Shown here: in pieces, positions 55,930 through 64,000 of the stretch | Numbering within the stretch: position 1 is the stretch's first letter | Layout of the letters: each line of letters opens with the position of its first letter | Translations under genes and position numbers: made by a program | NCBI GenBank assembly: GCA_025060325.1 | Contig: JANXBW010000016.1 | Coordinates: 1-64,000, forward strand | Length of the DNA: 64,000 nt | Reading direction: 5' to 3' | DNA from: Thermoguttaceae bacterium | GTDB taxonomy: Bacteria > Planctomycetota > Planctomycetia > Pirellulales > Thermoguttaceae | Notes under the pieces: model-generated | What the model was told of the DNA's origin: nothing | What the model saw: only the letters and a program-made list of their open reading frames with translations | Database searches by the model: none

Positions 55930-57375
55930 ATGAAAAGCTCCTTTAGACTCTTGCAGGTGGTGAGCTTGGTTCTTTGCACAATCCATATGGCGCGGGCGGA
56001 GGAAACCCATCGCACCGACTGGTTCTCCGCTGCCAAGTACGGAGTATTTGTCCACTATCTTAATTCGGTGCAAAACGATCCGGAACATGTCGCCAGTTTG
56101 GGAAAGCACACCTCCTGGGATGAATGTGTCGCGGAATTCAATGTTGAGCTTTTTGCTCAACGGATGGCCGAGGCCGGCGCCGGTTATGTCATTTTTACCG
56201 CCATGCAGTTAGAGCGTTTTCTCATTGCCCCGAACGCCACCTTCGATAAGCTAACGGGGTACCAACCTGGCGAGGCCTGTGCCACTCGGGATCTCATTGA
56301 GGAGCTTTACCAAGCCCTGGCTCGTCGGAACATCCCGCTCCTCCTTTACTGGACCGGCGACGGCCCGGCTCACGATCCTCAAGCAGCGGCAGCTCTTGGG
56401 TGCGGCACGCCTGTCTCGGAAGAATTCGTCCGTCGCTGGGCAGCAGTGGCAGCGGAATATGGCCGCCGGTATGGCTCAAAGATTAGAGGCTGGTGGGTAG
56501 ACGGCTGCTATCCTTGGACCGGGTATGACGAGAAAAAACTGGGCATACTGGCCGAGGGGCTCCGAGCCGGATTTCCGGACCGGATTATCGCACTGAACCC
56601 GGGCGTCCAAGACCGCGTTCGTCCCTACAGCACCCACGAGGACTTTACAACCGGTGAGCAAAATGTGTTTTTCGATCGGCCGATCGATCGATTCGTCAAC
56701 GGCAAGCAGTGGCACATTCTCGCCCCCCTCGGCCGGACGTGGGCTGAACCGGGCACTCAGCTTGGCAAGCGCCAGTTGGCTGAATACGTGTTTGCTGTAA
56801 CCGCGGTGGGCGGGGTTGTCTCGATCGAGGTGCTTCTTTATCGCGACGGGGACCTTGACCGATCGCAGCTTGAGGTCCTCAAACCGCTGCGGGAGCGACT
56901 GGGACTTTATGAACAGCTTGCCCATGCCTGGCGTGAAGGAAAAGCAGTTCCGCCTCACAATAAAGCTTGGTGTAAGCCGGCAAGACTGCTTAATGTCGAC
57001 GGACTGTATGCTCTCTTTCCTTCCGCGGAAGTCTTCCATGCGTATTTAGGAGTAGACGGCAATCCGGATACCTTTGCCCAAGCAGGCGGCGAGTGGCCGT
57101 GGGCATTCGAGGTCGATCTCCTTCGACCCGAGACAATCCGCCGCATCGTCATCCAGTTCGGCCCCGGATATGCGACCGAGTACGAAGTGCTCACTTCCAC
57201 CGACTTTGAAACTTGGACAACTTTAGCGCGCAAGACCGACGGCAAAGGTGGCCGCGTCGAGTTTGAGATAAAGCCGATGAAAGCCCGGGTCATCCGTGTC
57301 CGCGGACTTCGCCCTGATGGCCCCAACCAAGAAGGAACGCAAATGTCCATCGCGGAGCTACAGGTATTTGAGTAG
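55930..57375 (+). CDS. Alpha-L-fucosidase-like exported protein with C-terminal sugar-binding domain
   Basis: The 481-residue protein begins with a signal peptide (SSFRLLQVVSLVLCTIHMARA). Residues ~28-350 resemble the GH29 barrel: AAKYGVFVHYLNSV, TSWDECVAEFNVELFAQRMAEAGAGYVIFTAMQ and the nucleophile context IRGWWVDGCY. EHVASLGKHTSWDE is not a classic GH29 start, and the usual HHDGF is replaced by TAMQLERF, so fucosidase activity is uncertain. The last ~110 residues (ETIRRIVIQFGPGYATEYEV, then ARVIRVRGLRPDG) form an F5/8-type (discoidin) carbohydrate-binding domain. A TATAAT lies 68 bp upstream. Confidence 0.82.
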   Translation: MKSSFRLLQVVSLVLCTIHMARAEETHRTDWFSAAKYGVFVHYLNSVQNDPEHVASLGKHTSWDECVAEFNVELFAQRMAEAGAGYVIFTAMQLERFLIAPNATFDKLTGYQPGEACATRDLIEELYQALARRNIPLLLYWTGDGPAHDPQAAAALGCGTPVSEEFVRRWAAVAAEYGRRYGSKIRGWWVDGCYPWTGYDEKKLGILAEGLRAGFPDRIIALNPGVQDRVRPYSTHEDFTTGEQNVFFDRPIDRFVNGKQWHILAPLGRTWAEPGTQLGKRQLAEYVFAVTAVGGVVSIEVLLYRDGDLDRSQLEVLKPLRERLGLYEQLAHAWREGKAVPPHNKAWCKPARLLNVDGLYALFPSAEVFHAYLGVDGNPDTFAQAGGEWPWAFEVDLLRPETIRRIVIQFGPGYATEYEVLTSTDFETWTTLARKTDGKGGRVEFEIKPMKARVIRVRGLRPDGPNQEGTQMSIAELQVFE

Positions 57376-57434
57376 AACCAGCGCTTGCTTTGCCCCGCTT
57401 GACGCGAGCGATACTCTTGCAAGGAGCCACACGG

Positions 57435-57932
57435 TTGGACGAACTTCGCTTGCCGGCCTGGGCGCTCTTTCCAGCAATAGCCGGACGATCAGCCGCGTGT
57501 CTTTCCCGAGCTTCGTTATGGGCATGCTGCCGTGACGCACTCTGGCTAGCAAGCCTCCGGAGGTCGCTCCCGCAACAAGTGAACATTCTGCCAGCAGAAT
57601 CAATTGCTGATCTGTTGGGGGTCCTTCGGTCATCCGGGCCACTCTTTTTTGTTTACCAGTGGCAGGCAGAGTCGCTGGAAGAGTTCACCCGCTTGGCCAG
57701 TAGCGTGGCCGGTCGCCCTTGGCCCACCGGTTTTGCTGTCGTCGGACGAGGTTTTTCCCCCGGACAACTGATGACTCTGCGGGCTTTCGGCGCGTGGGAG
57801 GTAGTGTCCAGCCCGCGAAACATGGCGGTTTTGGCCCGGGTGATCGTCCGCTTTTTCCAAAAAGCCCCGTGGTGGTCCTGGCCGGAGCGGTCCCTTTCTC
57901 CCGTGCACCTGCCTTGGCAAGAGCGGTTGTAA
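57435..57932 (+). CDS. Small protein of unknown function
   Basis: About 165 residues from a TTG at 57435, which has AAGGAG nine bases upstream; the frame is open from 57390. There is no signal peptide. The C-terminal half looks folded: SGPLFFVYQWQAESLEEFTRL, RPWPTGFAVVGRGFSPGQLM and LRAFGAWEVVSSPRNMAVLARVI, alternating strands and helices, somewhat like a receiver or Rossmann-type half domain. I recognise no family. The gene starts 59 bp after the fucosidase-like stop, so the two may be cotranscribed. Confidence 0.6.
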   Translation: MDELRLPAWALFPAIAGRSAACLSRASLWACCRDALWLASLRRSLPQQVNILPAESIADLLGVLRSSGPLFFVYQWQAESLEEFTRLASSVAGRPWPTGFAVVGRGFSPGQLMTLRAFGAWEVVSSPRNMAVLARVIVRFFQKAPWWSWPERSLSPVHLPWQERL

Positions 57933-58801
57933 ACTTCTTCCCCAGGAATAGTTGCGGTTGAGGGTCCCCGTTTGCCCCAAAACCATGGGGTCAAGTGGCT
58001 CCCCCGGAAACCATCCGAGGAGGAATTGCCCCGGCCAACACAAAGATCTTTGCTTGCTTTTTTAGTAAAAGCCAATCGCTTGCCGCCTATTCGCCTGCAA
58101 GTCTTTATTCCGCAGCGAACCTATGGTCTTACAGGAAGGCAAACGATACTGGTCCTTTGACTTGTTGGTACTTCCGATCGGCAGGGCGGCGCATGTCCGC
58201 ATTCCCTACGGCGGGGTAAGATATATCGACTCCCTTGACCGGCGAAAGTGCCCTTTGCAAGGCAGGCAGGTTTTTTCGGCCACACCAAGCCGGTCCGTCT
58301 TGGTGGGGAGAGGCTGAAACCGTAGGGATAACGGGGGCCAAAGTGCGGCGGCGGATCCTCAGTTGCGCCCGGGCCAGCAATCTGCCCCTGAAAGGCCCCT
58401 TGGCAAGAGAGCTTCCGGCAATTGCGCGGAAAGGGACGAGGTATTTCGGCCGCTAGACCGCCAGGGTCGTCCTCGTCACCTAACCCGGAGAAAGCAGCCG
58501 GAGATCAAAGCTGGAAAAGAATTCGCGGCAACCGAATAGCGCGCTAACCGAGCGGGCATTATCCGGCTCGGAGTGTTTGCCGGCTTGCGCCCCGCGATTT
58601 TGCGGGGATAGCCCGAAAAGTGGTGCTCGGAAAAAGCTCCCGGTTTAGCTCGCATGGGCAAAATTAATCGGCACGGTTGCGCAGCTGGGTACGGCTTGCG
58701 GCCTTGCTCGACCCGGCAAACCGCCGATCGAGCCGTTATGAGTCAACCGTAGCTACCCGTCTTGGCAAGATTCATCAACAAAAGGTTTTGCGGATAGGAC
58801 G
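57933..58801. other. Gene-free stretch before the Mrp gene
   Basis: About 870 bp. An interrupted 7-bp hairpin (CACCAAG...CTTGGTG near 58282-58304) lies in the middle, without a T run. Short frames only. Confidence 0.45.
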
Positions 58802-59878
58802 ATGGATTCGCTTAGCACCCAGGAGATCAACCGACTCCTCGACGAATTCGCTGATCCGGAAACTGGCCGGGGACTTGTTCGCGAGGGCCAGGTGCGGGCG
58901 ATCACTGTGCATGATCGTTCCCTCCAAGTGGAAGTTGGCTTTTCGCGATTGGTGGCCCCGCTGTGGGCGGATCTTGCCCGCCGCCTGGAAGGACATTTGT
59001 CCTCTCGCTTGGGCAATCAGTGGACAATCCGTGTAAACGTGGCCGAGCACCCTCGACCGGCGCAAAAACTTGAACCGATCGGTCTGGCCGCCAAAGCCGT
59101 TGTCGCAATTGGCTCGGGCAAGGGAGGTGTGGGCAAAAGCACAGTGACAGTCCTTTTGGCCTACGGGCTTAGGCGAGCGGGGGCTCATGTGGCCATTTTG
59201 GATGCCGACGTTTTCGGCCCAAGCATTCCCCACTTGCTCGGAGCAAGTGACCGACCCACAGTTGTCGACAATAAGATTATCCCCGTGCTGGTGAACGATG
59301 TGCCCATTCTCTCCATGGGGCTTTTAGTTCCCGAGAGGGAGGCGGTCATTTGGCGAGGTCCCATGGTCCACAATGTCCTGATGCAATTCCTGCGGGATAC
59401 CAATTGGGGTGAACTTGATTATCTGCTTGTCGACATGCCGCCCGGCACAGGCGATGTGGCGATCTCCCTTTCTCAACTGGTGCCCCTCACCGGCGCGGTG
59501 GTTGTCTGTACGCCGCAGGACCTTGCCCTCTTGGATGCGGTCAAAGCAGTGACCATGTTCCGGCGCGTCAATGTGGAAGTGCTTGGGATGGTCGAGAACA
59601 TGAGCTACTTTATCTGCCCAGGGTGCGGAAGCCGGCATGAAATCTTCGGTCACGGCGGCGCCCGAAGTAAGGCCACCGAACTGGGGATCCCATTTCTGGG
59701 CGAAATCCCGCTGCACGTAGACATTCGTGTACGGGGCGATAGCGGCCAGGTGCTTGCTTGCCTGGATGATCCACGGGTCAGCCCCGCCATTGAGAACCTG
59801 ACCAAGCGACTGGTGGAAGAGGTAATCAACGAAAGGCGGCGCCGGCCGGTATTGCGGCAGCTTACGGTGATCCATTAA
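58802..59878 (+). CDS. Mrp/ApbC iron-sulfur carrier ATPase
   Basis: Carries and hands over Fe-S clusters. An N-terminal MIP18/DUF59-like part (EINRLLDEFADPETGRGLV, then VRAITVHDRSLQVEVGF) is joined to a MinD-type P-loop domain: deviant Walker A GSGKGGVGKSTVTVLL, switch VDMPPGTGDVAISLSQL, and the cluster-binding CPGCG (Cys-x-x-Cys) in NMSYFICPGCGSRHEIFG. The length of 358 residues is usual. AGGACG lies next to the ATG. There is no suf or isc gene nearby, as is common for this family. Confidence 0.94.
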   Translation: MDSLSTQEINRLLDEFADPETGRGLVREGQVRAITVHDRSLQVEVGFSRLVAPLWADLARRLEGHLSSRLGNQWTIRVNVAEHPRPAQKLEPIGLAAKAVVAIGSGKGGVGKSTVTVLLAYGLRRAGAHVAILDADVFGPSIPHLLGASDRPTVVDNKIIPVLVNDVPILSMGLLVPEREAVIWRGPMVHNVLMQFLRDTNWGELDYLLVDMPPGTGDVAISLSQLVPLTGAVVVCTPQDLALLDAVKAVTMFRRVNVEVLGMVENMSYFICPGCGSRHEIFGHGGARSKATELGIPFLGEIPLHVDIRVRGDSGQVLACLDDPRVSPAIENLTKRLVEEVINERRRRPVLRQLTVIH

Positions 59879-59965
59879 CCGAGCCTCCCAGGGCCGGTCG
59901 AGGGCGCACGGCACCGGCCGGTCGGTGCTTCGCAGTCTGAGGCAAAAAGCGTCCGGACTTGGGAA

Positions 59966-59980
59966 TGGCACGAACAATGC
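59966..59980 (+). promoter_or_regulatory. Candidate sigma-54 promoter before hflK
   Basis: TGGCACG, four bases, then ATGC keep GG and GC ten bases apart. One base of the -12 element (TTGC) is changed. The start would be near 59991, about 83 nt before hflK. It is weaker than the site at 44201. Confidence 0.4.
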
Positions 59981-60073
59981 CCTGTTGACGATTTGAGCTT
60001 CTTGCCCCCGCAGAATAAGGCGGTAACCTCGGTTTTAGAGCCTGGGGCGCATACCCAATAAGGAGGAAGACGG

Positions 60074-61069
60074 ATGGCCCGGCGGGTCTTTCGCGATTTT
60101 CCCGTCTCTGATGTTCAGGAATTTCCTTGGATGATGGCCATGGGCTGGATTGCCGTGGTTGTGCTTGCCACCGCAGTGCTTTACATCATTTTTGACGGAT
60201 TTTATACCGTGGATGCTCACGAGCGGGCGGTGGTGTTGCGGTTCGGCAAATTCCGCCCACCGATCGTCGAACCTGGCCTACGTTTTAAAATTCCTGTTGT
60301 TGACGAAGTGATCAAGGTCAGTGTTGCCGAAAATAGCCTCCGCCTGCCTTTCGGGCAACCGCAACGGGGCGAAGCCGCAGAGGAAGAGTCGACGTTAATG
60401 CTCACCGGCGATCTCAACGCCGCCTCGGTGGAATGGACCATCCAGTGGAAAGTGGAAAGTCCGGAGAAATTTGTCTTCCGTTTTTACCAACCCAACGACC
60501 CGCAGTACGCCGAGCGGGTTATTCGGGCTGTGGCCGAAAGTGTCATGAACCGCCTCGTGGGCGATTACTCAATTGACGAAGTGTTGACGGAAAAGCGCTC
60601 GGAGATCGCCCACATGGCCCGGGAGGCGACCCAACAGATCCTCGATTCCTATGACTGCGGGGTGGTTATCCGCGACTTGCAGATGCAGCGGGTCCGGCCA
60701 CCGGAACGTGTCCGCCCGGCATTCGAAGAGGTCAACGCCTCGCTCCAAAAACGCGAACAACTCGAAAACGAAGCCAAGAAAGAGCGCAACGAACGGCTGC
60801 CCATCGCCCTGGCCGAACGCGACAAGCTCATCCGCGAAGCGGAAGGCTACGCCCAGCGGCGCCGGGCGGAAGCTCAGGGCGAAATTGCCGCCCTTCTTGC
60901 CCAGTATCGGCAATACCAAAAAGCTCCGGAAGAGACGAGGCGGCGGCTTTACCTGGAAACAATGGAAGAAGTTCTAAGCCGCGTACAAGTCCAGATCGTC
61001 GTTGACGAAAATCTTCGCCAAGCGGTCTTGCCTCTGCTTTCGCTCCCGACTGATACCAAATCAAACTAA
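60074..61069 (+). CDS. hflK: HflK-like membrane protease modulator
   Basis: A band-7/prohibitin protein that, with HflC, encloses FtsH protease in other bacteria. A single N-terminal span (WIAVVVLATAVLYIIFDGFYTV) is followed by HERAVVLRFGKFRPPIVEPGLRFKIP, the start of the SPFH domain, then a long charged coiled coil (REQLENEAKKERNERLPIALAERDKLI). The Gly-rich N-terminus of E. coli HflK is absent. AAGGAGGAAG precedes the ATG. hflC follows after 136 bp in the same direction. Confidence 0.9.
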   Translation: MARRVFRDFPVSDVQEFPWMMAMGWIAVVVLATAVLYIIFDGFYTVDAHERAVVLRFGKFRPPIVEPGLRFKIPVVDEVIKVSVAENSLRLPFGQPQRGEAAEEESTLMLTGDLNAASVEWTIQWKVESPEKFVFRFYQPNDPQYAERVIRAVAESVMNRLVGDYSIDEVLTEKRSEIAHMAREATQQILDSYDCGVVIRDLQMQRVRPPERVRPAFEEVNASLQKREQLENEAKKERNERLPIALAERDKLIREAEGYAQRRRAEAQGEIAALLAQYRQYQKAPEETRRRLYLETMEEVLSRVQVQIVVDENLRQAVLPLLSLPTDTKSN

Positions 61070-61205
61070 ACATGTTGCCAGCTATGATTGCTTCATAAAG
61101 GAAACCAACTTAGCACGTTTACGATGCCGAGCATATTTCCCGTTTGGGAAGCGGGAGTCACCTGGGCAAAGAACCAAGGCGGCTAAGCTCTCCAGGGGAT
61201 AAGTT

Positions 61206-62336
61206 ATGACGCGACTATTTCCGGCCATTATCACCCTTGCGATTGTCGTGGTGGTGCTCTGGATTCTTCTGACCAATGTGCTCTTTACTGTTGACGAAAG
61301 GGAGCTAGCGGTCGTTCTTCAATTCGGCGAACCTGTGGCGGGCTATACCGAGCCGGGGCTGAAATGGAAACTTCCATTTATCCAACAAGTGGAGCGGCTC
61401 CCCAAAACCTACCAATTTTGGCTGGGTACTGGCCGCGAAATTCTCGTCGATGTCCCCACTGCCGACGGGAAAAAGGTAGAGGTGACCCTGTGGGCCATTT
61501 GGCGGATTACCGATCCGATTCGCTTTATCCAAGAGTTGCGGACCGTTAGTAACGCCGAACAGCGTATCAAAGATTTCGTCCGCAGCGAGGTTCGCGATGT
61601 GATCACGGCCCATAACCTCATCGAGGTTGTCCGCAGCACAAACCGCAAGTTGACGTACACGCTTCAGGTGGAAGCTCCTGTTCAGGTGGGTGGGGACGGA
61701 GCACTTCGGCCGGAAGCGCCTTCCCCCAACCCCCAAGAAACTGTTATCACGCCGCTTCAGCCCGGGGTGACGGAGACTGTGCGGCTGGGACGGCAAAAGC
61801 TAGTCGAACAAGCCAAGGCCGGCGTTCAGCAGACATTGGGGCGCGATTCCCAAGGCCGAAATATCAGTCGCGGTATCGAGCTTGTCGACCTGGGCATTGC
61901 CCGCATCGACTTTGTCCCCGCAGTTCAGGAAGCAGCATTTCGCCGGCTGATTGCTTTCCTGGAATCGGTAGCTGCCTACTATGTCAACGAGGGCCAGCGC
62001 CGTAAGCAAGAGATCCTCAATTTAACTAACTACGAAGTGGAAAAAATTTTGGGCGACGGCAAACGGGAGGCCAATCGCATCCGCGGCGAAGTTGAAGCCG
62101 AGGTCATCCAGATGTATGCTGAGGCTATTCGCGAAATGGGCGAATTCTACCAGTTCGTCCGCACCCTTGAAGTGTACAAGAAAGCCATCGGACCGAATAC
62201 CCGCCTGGTGGTGACGACTGATTCGGACATATTCAGTTTCTTCCGCCGGCTGTCGGAAGGACCAAAGCTCCCCGTGGCTAGCGCTGTTGGTCAAGCGCCG
62301 GTGACCACGCCCACTGGCGCTTCCTCCCCGCCATGA
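61206..62336 (+). CDS. hflC: HflC-like membrane protease modulator
   Basis: The partner of HflK. One N-terminal span (LFPAIITLAIVVVVLWILLTNVLFTV) and the SPFH domain (ERELAVVLQFGEPVAGYTEPGLKWKLPFIQQVE) are clear; QRIKDFVRSEVRDVITAHNL and ELVDLGIARIDF are typical. A ~40-residue Pro-rich insert (near residues 158-196) splits the SPFH region and is unusual. The C-terminal tail is Pro/Ser-rich. No ftsH gene is in the window. Confidence 0.9.
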   Translation: MTRLFPAIITLAIVVVVLWILLTNVLFTVDERELAVVLQFGEPVAGYTEPGLKWKLPFIQQVERLPKTYQFWLGTGREILVDVPTADGKKVEVTLWAIWRITDPIRFIQELRTVSNAEQRIKDFVRSEVRDVITAHNLIEVVRSTNRKLTYTLQVEAPVQVGGDGALRPEAPSPNPQETVITPLQPGVTETVRLGRQKLVEQAKAGVQQTLGRDSQGRNISRGIELVDLGIARIDFVPAVQEAAFRRLIAFLESVAAYYVNEGQRRKQEILNLTNYEVEKILGDGKREANRIRGEVEAEVIQMYAEAIREMGEFYQFVRTLEVYKKAIGPNTRLVVTTDSDIFSFFRRLSEGPKLPVASAVGQAPVTTPTGASSPP

Positions 62337-62488
62337 GGGCCCACCTAGGAAAGCCAATGCCTACCGACAGCCCTTTGCCCGACGCAATCGCTCTCGGCGA
62401 CAAAGGGGCAAACCACTCGGTTCAAGGCCGAGGATCGCTGTCGCCACAGTCAGTCTCCCCTTCGACCCTTACCATGAGGAGCCAGATT

Positions 62489-63547
62489 ATGAGCCATCGC
62501 CGGTTAGTAAGCGCCGCTCAGGAGGTTGCAGCCGCACAGGTCTTCGTTCTTCTGAGCGCTGGCATCGCCCTTTGGGCATCAGGATCAGTTAGCCCGGCTG
62601 AGGAGTTACCGGAAGGTCCTGGACTTGCCGCTCAATACCCGGGCGATCGGGGGATTGCCCAGGATCCTAACGTTGTGTTTGCGGAGGATTTCGAAGCGGA
62701 GGAGATTACCGAAGTCCTTCGCCGGTGGACAGATGCGCGCAATCCCAAGGAATCACCGCTGCGGCTGGCGGAGGATGTTCCCCCGGGAAGTGCCGGCAAC
62801 CGCAGCATCCTGATGACGGCCGTGCCAGCGGTCAACACGGGCTCCCACTTGTATAAGAGATTACCCCAGGAATTGGATACCGTTTTTGCCCGTTTTTACG
62901 TCAAGTTTCCCAAACCTGCCGGTTATATCCACCACTTTGTGACGATCGGTGGCTATCGGCCAGCAACCAATTGGCCTCAAGGCGGAGCGGGGACTCGTCC
63001 CCGGGGCGATGACCGCATCACGGTGGGAATCGAGCCTTTTGGGTTTTCCGGGAAATATCCGCCCCCTGGCCTATGGAACTTTTACGTGTACTGGCACGAG
63101 ATGAAAATCTCGGCAGACGGGCGCTATTGGGGCAATGGTCTGCAGCCCGCCTCCGATCAGCCTGTGCCCGTAGACAAATGGCAGTGCGTGGAGGTGATGA
63201 TTCGCCTTAATAGTGGGCCGGATGCCTCCGACGGAGACCTTGCCCTTTGGCTTGACGGCAAGTTGGTGGCACATTTCCGCAAGGGTGCACCGCGCGGGCC
63301 GTGGACCGGGCTAGGCTTTCGCCTCTTGCGGGAAGGAGGGACGCCCTTTGAAGGATTCAATTGGCGGACCGACCCAGCTCTAAAGATCAATTTCTTTTGG
63401 CTTTTGCACTATGTCACGCCGGAGGCACTGCGACGTAATAAAGTAACCGATTTGAAAGCGGAAAATCGTGTGCTTTTCGACCAGATTGTTGTCTCTCGGC
63501 GATACGTGGGACCAATCGTGCCGATTTCGTCGACATCGGCAAAATAG
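62489..63547 (+). CDS. Exported LamG/polysaccharide-lyase-like protein
   Basis: About 352 residues from the ATG at 62489 (GAGGAG eight bases upstream), with a signal peptide (AAAQVFVLLSAGIALWASGSV). The rest is a jelly-roll-like beta sandwich: VFAEDFEAEEITEVLRRW, FARFYVKFPKPAGYIHHFVTI, KWQCVEVMIRLN, and LALWLDGKLVAHF. This pattern is found in concanavalin-like domains such as alginate lyase or LamG folds. No catalytic residues could be assigned. The frame is open upstream to 62333, overlapping hflC by a few bases, but that part is not protein-like. It precedes the truncated gene at the window's end by 25 bp. Confidence 0.82.
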   Translation: MSHRRLVSAAQEVAAAQVFVLLSAGIALWASGSVSPAEELPEGPGLAAQYPGDRGIAQDPNVVFAEDFEAEEITEVLRRWTDARNPKESPLRLAEDVPPGSAGNRSILMTAVPAVNTGSHLYKRLPQELDTVFARFYVKFPKPAGYIHHFVTIGGYRPATNWPQGGAGTRPRGDDRITVGIEPFGFSGKYPPPGLWNFYVYWHEMKISADGRYWGNGLQPASDQPVPVDKWQCVEVMIRLNSGPDASDGDLALWLDGKLVAHFRKGAPRGPWTGLGFRLLREGGTPFEGFNWRTDPALKINFFWLLHYVTPEALRRNKVTDLKAENRVLFDQIVVSRRYVGPIVPISSTSAK

Positions 63548-63572
63548 GTCTAAGGAGCTCCCGCGCGCACCG

Positions 63573-64000
63573 ATGGAAATTCTGGAAGTTCAATTCCTCA
63601 TTCCTTGTGCGGAGTTAGAGGAGCTAACAGTTCACCGAGACAGCCGGGAAGCCAATGAGCTTCTGGTGGGCTGGACAACGCTGTATCACCCGGCACTCAT
63701 TGCCGCCACCGGAAAACTGCCCCGGTGGAGCCGGGCCGAAAGTCCGCCTGGGGAGCTAAATGGCCGGCTTGTTATCATTCCTGGCGCAAGCCATGGTCGG
63801 CTGCCGGAGGGGTGGCTTCAGGAGGTCCGCACTCGGGCCGCCGCTGTTGTCGAAAGTTATCAGGGCCGCGAAGATCTTCTCCAGCGAATCTCCGCGGCCG
63901 GTATTATTCTGCCCGAGCTCCCGCCCGAGCTGGTCCAAAACTTTTTCGCCCTAGGGTTTTGCCACTATCAGGTCGAACTCCTCACACGACAACTCCGCTA
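63573..64000 (+). CDS. Unknown protein, truncated by the window edge
   Basis: An open frame begins MEILEVQFLIPCAELEELTV at 63573 and runs without a stop to the edge (142 codons). Strand and helix patterns alternate (LVGWTTLYHPALIAATGKL, RLVIIPGASHGRLPEGWL), and AAGGAG lies 15 bases upstream. No family is recognised from this part. Close spacing suggests cotranscription with the preceding gene. Confidence 0.65.
   Translation, partial: MEILEVQFLIPCAELEELTVHRDSREANELLVGWTTLYHPALIAATGKLPRWSRAESPPGELNGRLVIIPGASHGRLPEGWLQEVRTRAAAVVESYQGREDLLQRISAAGIILPELPPELVQNFFALGFCHYQVELLTRQLR

Overview
This 64 kb window looks like chromosomal DNA of a planctomycete, probably of the Pirellulales and possibly from a thermophilic lineage. 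The evidence is indirect. It contains planctomycete-style protein families: an ECF sigma factor overlapping a membrane anti-sigma partner, a helix-turn-helix protein with a membrane tail, a Tat-exported Gfo/Idh/MocA oxidoreductase, a VIT/VWA surface protein, several secreted proteins with Pro/Ala-rich tails, and large PMT-type glycosyltransferases. GC content is moderately high. Coding density is low: roughly a quarter of the window lies outside any gene I can support. Gene order is scattered, mostly single genes, and I see no rRNA, tRNA, transposase, integrase or phage genes. It reads as ordinary core chromosome, not an island.

Layout. 0-3.4 kb: on the minus strand, a protein fusing an isochorismatase-like domain to orotate phosphoribosyltransferase, and a Cys-rich then Pro/Ala-rich secreted protein. 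3.4-7.7 kb: a long type-2-like isoleucyl-tRNA synthetase and a PurN-like protein whose active site is altered. 7.9-14.3 kb: a large exported protein ending in a serine esterase domain, a small exported protein, an HTH/membrane protein and a PilZ-like protein. 14.6-16.9 kb: trpB and trpA. 17.8-21.1 kb: a stand-alone response regulator and acetyl-CoA synthetase with a textbook terminator. 21.5-25.4 kb: a PMT-type glycosyltransferase, an RNA 2',3'-cyclic phosphodiesterase and an unknown protein with DHH-like motifs. 26-34.3 kb: Gfo/Idh/MocA, YjbQ, a Ser/Thr kinase, a second PMT-like glycosyltransferase, an O6-alkylguanine methyltransferase and an unknown. 35-41.4 kb: NAD kinase, an exported protein, bacterioferritin, an orphan beta-class DNA methyltransferase and a sugar epimerase. 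41.7-48.3 kb: an FMN-domain glutamate-synthase-like protein, an ECF sigma/anti-sigma pair preceded by a near-perfect sigma-54 promoter, a glycerophosphodiesterase and an exported peroxiredoxin. 48.6-55.7 kb: a DUF2157/GDYXXLXY membrane protein, an ACT-domain protein, a 1.7 kb gene-free stretch with 61-bp-period repeats, and the VIT/VWA protein. 55.9-64 kb: an alpha-L-fucosidase-like protein, a small unknown, Mrp/ApbC, hflK-hflC, an exported LamG-like protein and a truncated unknown.

Linked functions are few. trpB/trpA complete the last steps of tryptophan synthesis. The sigma/anti-sigma pair is translationally coupled and appears to be under sigma-54 control. hflK/hflC form a membrane prohibitin complex. 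Most other neighbours look unrelated. The points most worth checking are the isochorismatase-PyrE fusion, the PurN homologue lacking catalytic residues, the sigma-54 promoter in front of the ECF sigma gene, and the 29-bp repeat pair with exact type I-E CRISPR-like spacing but no cas genes.
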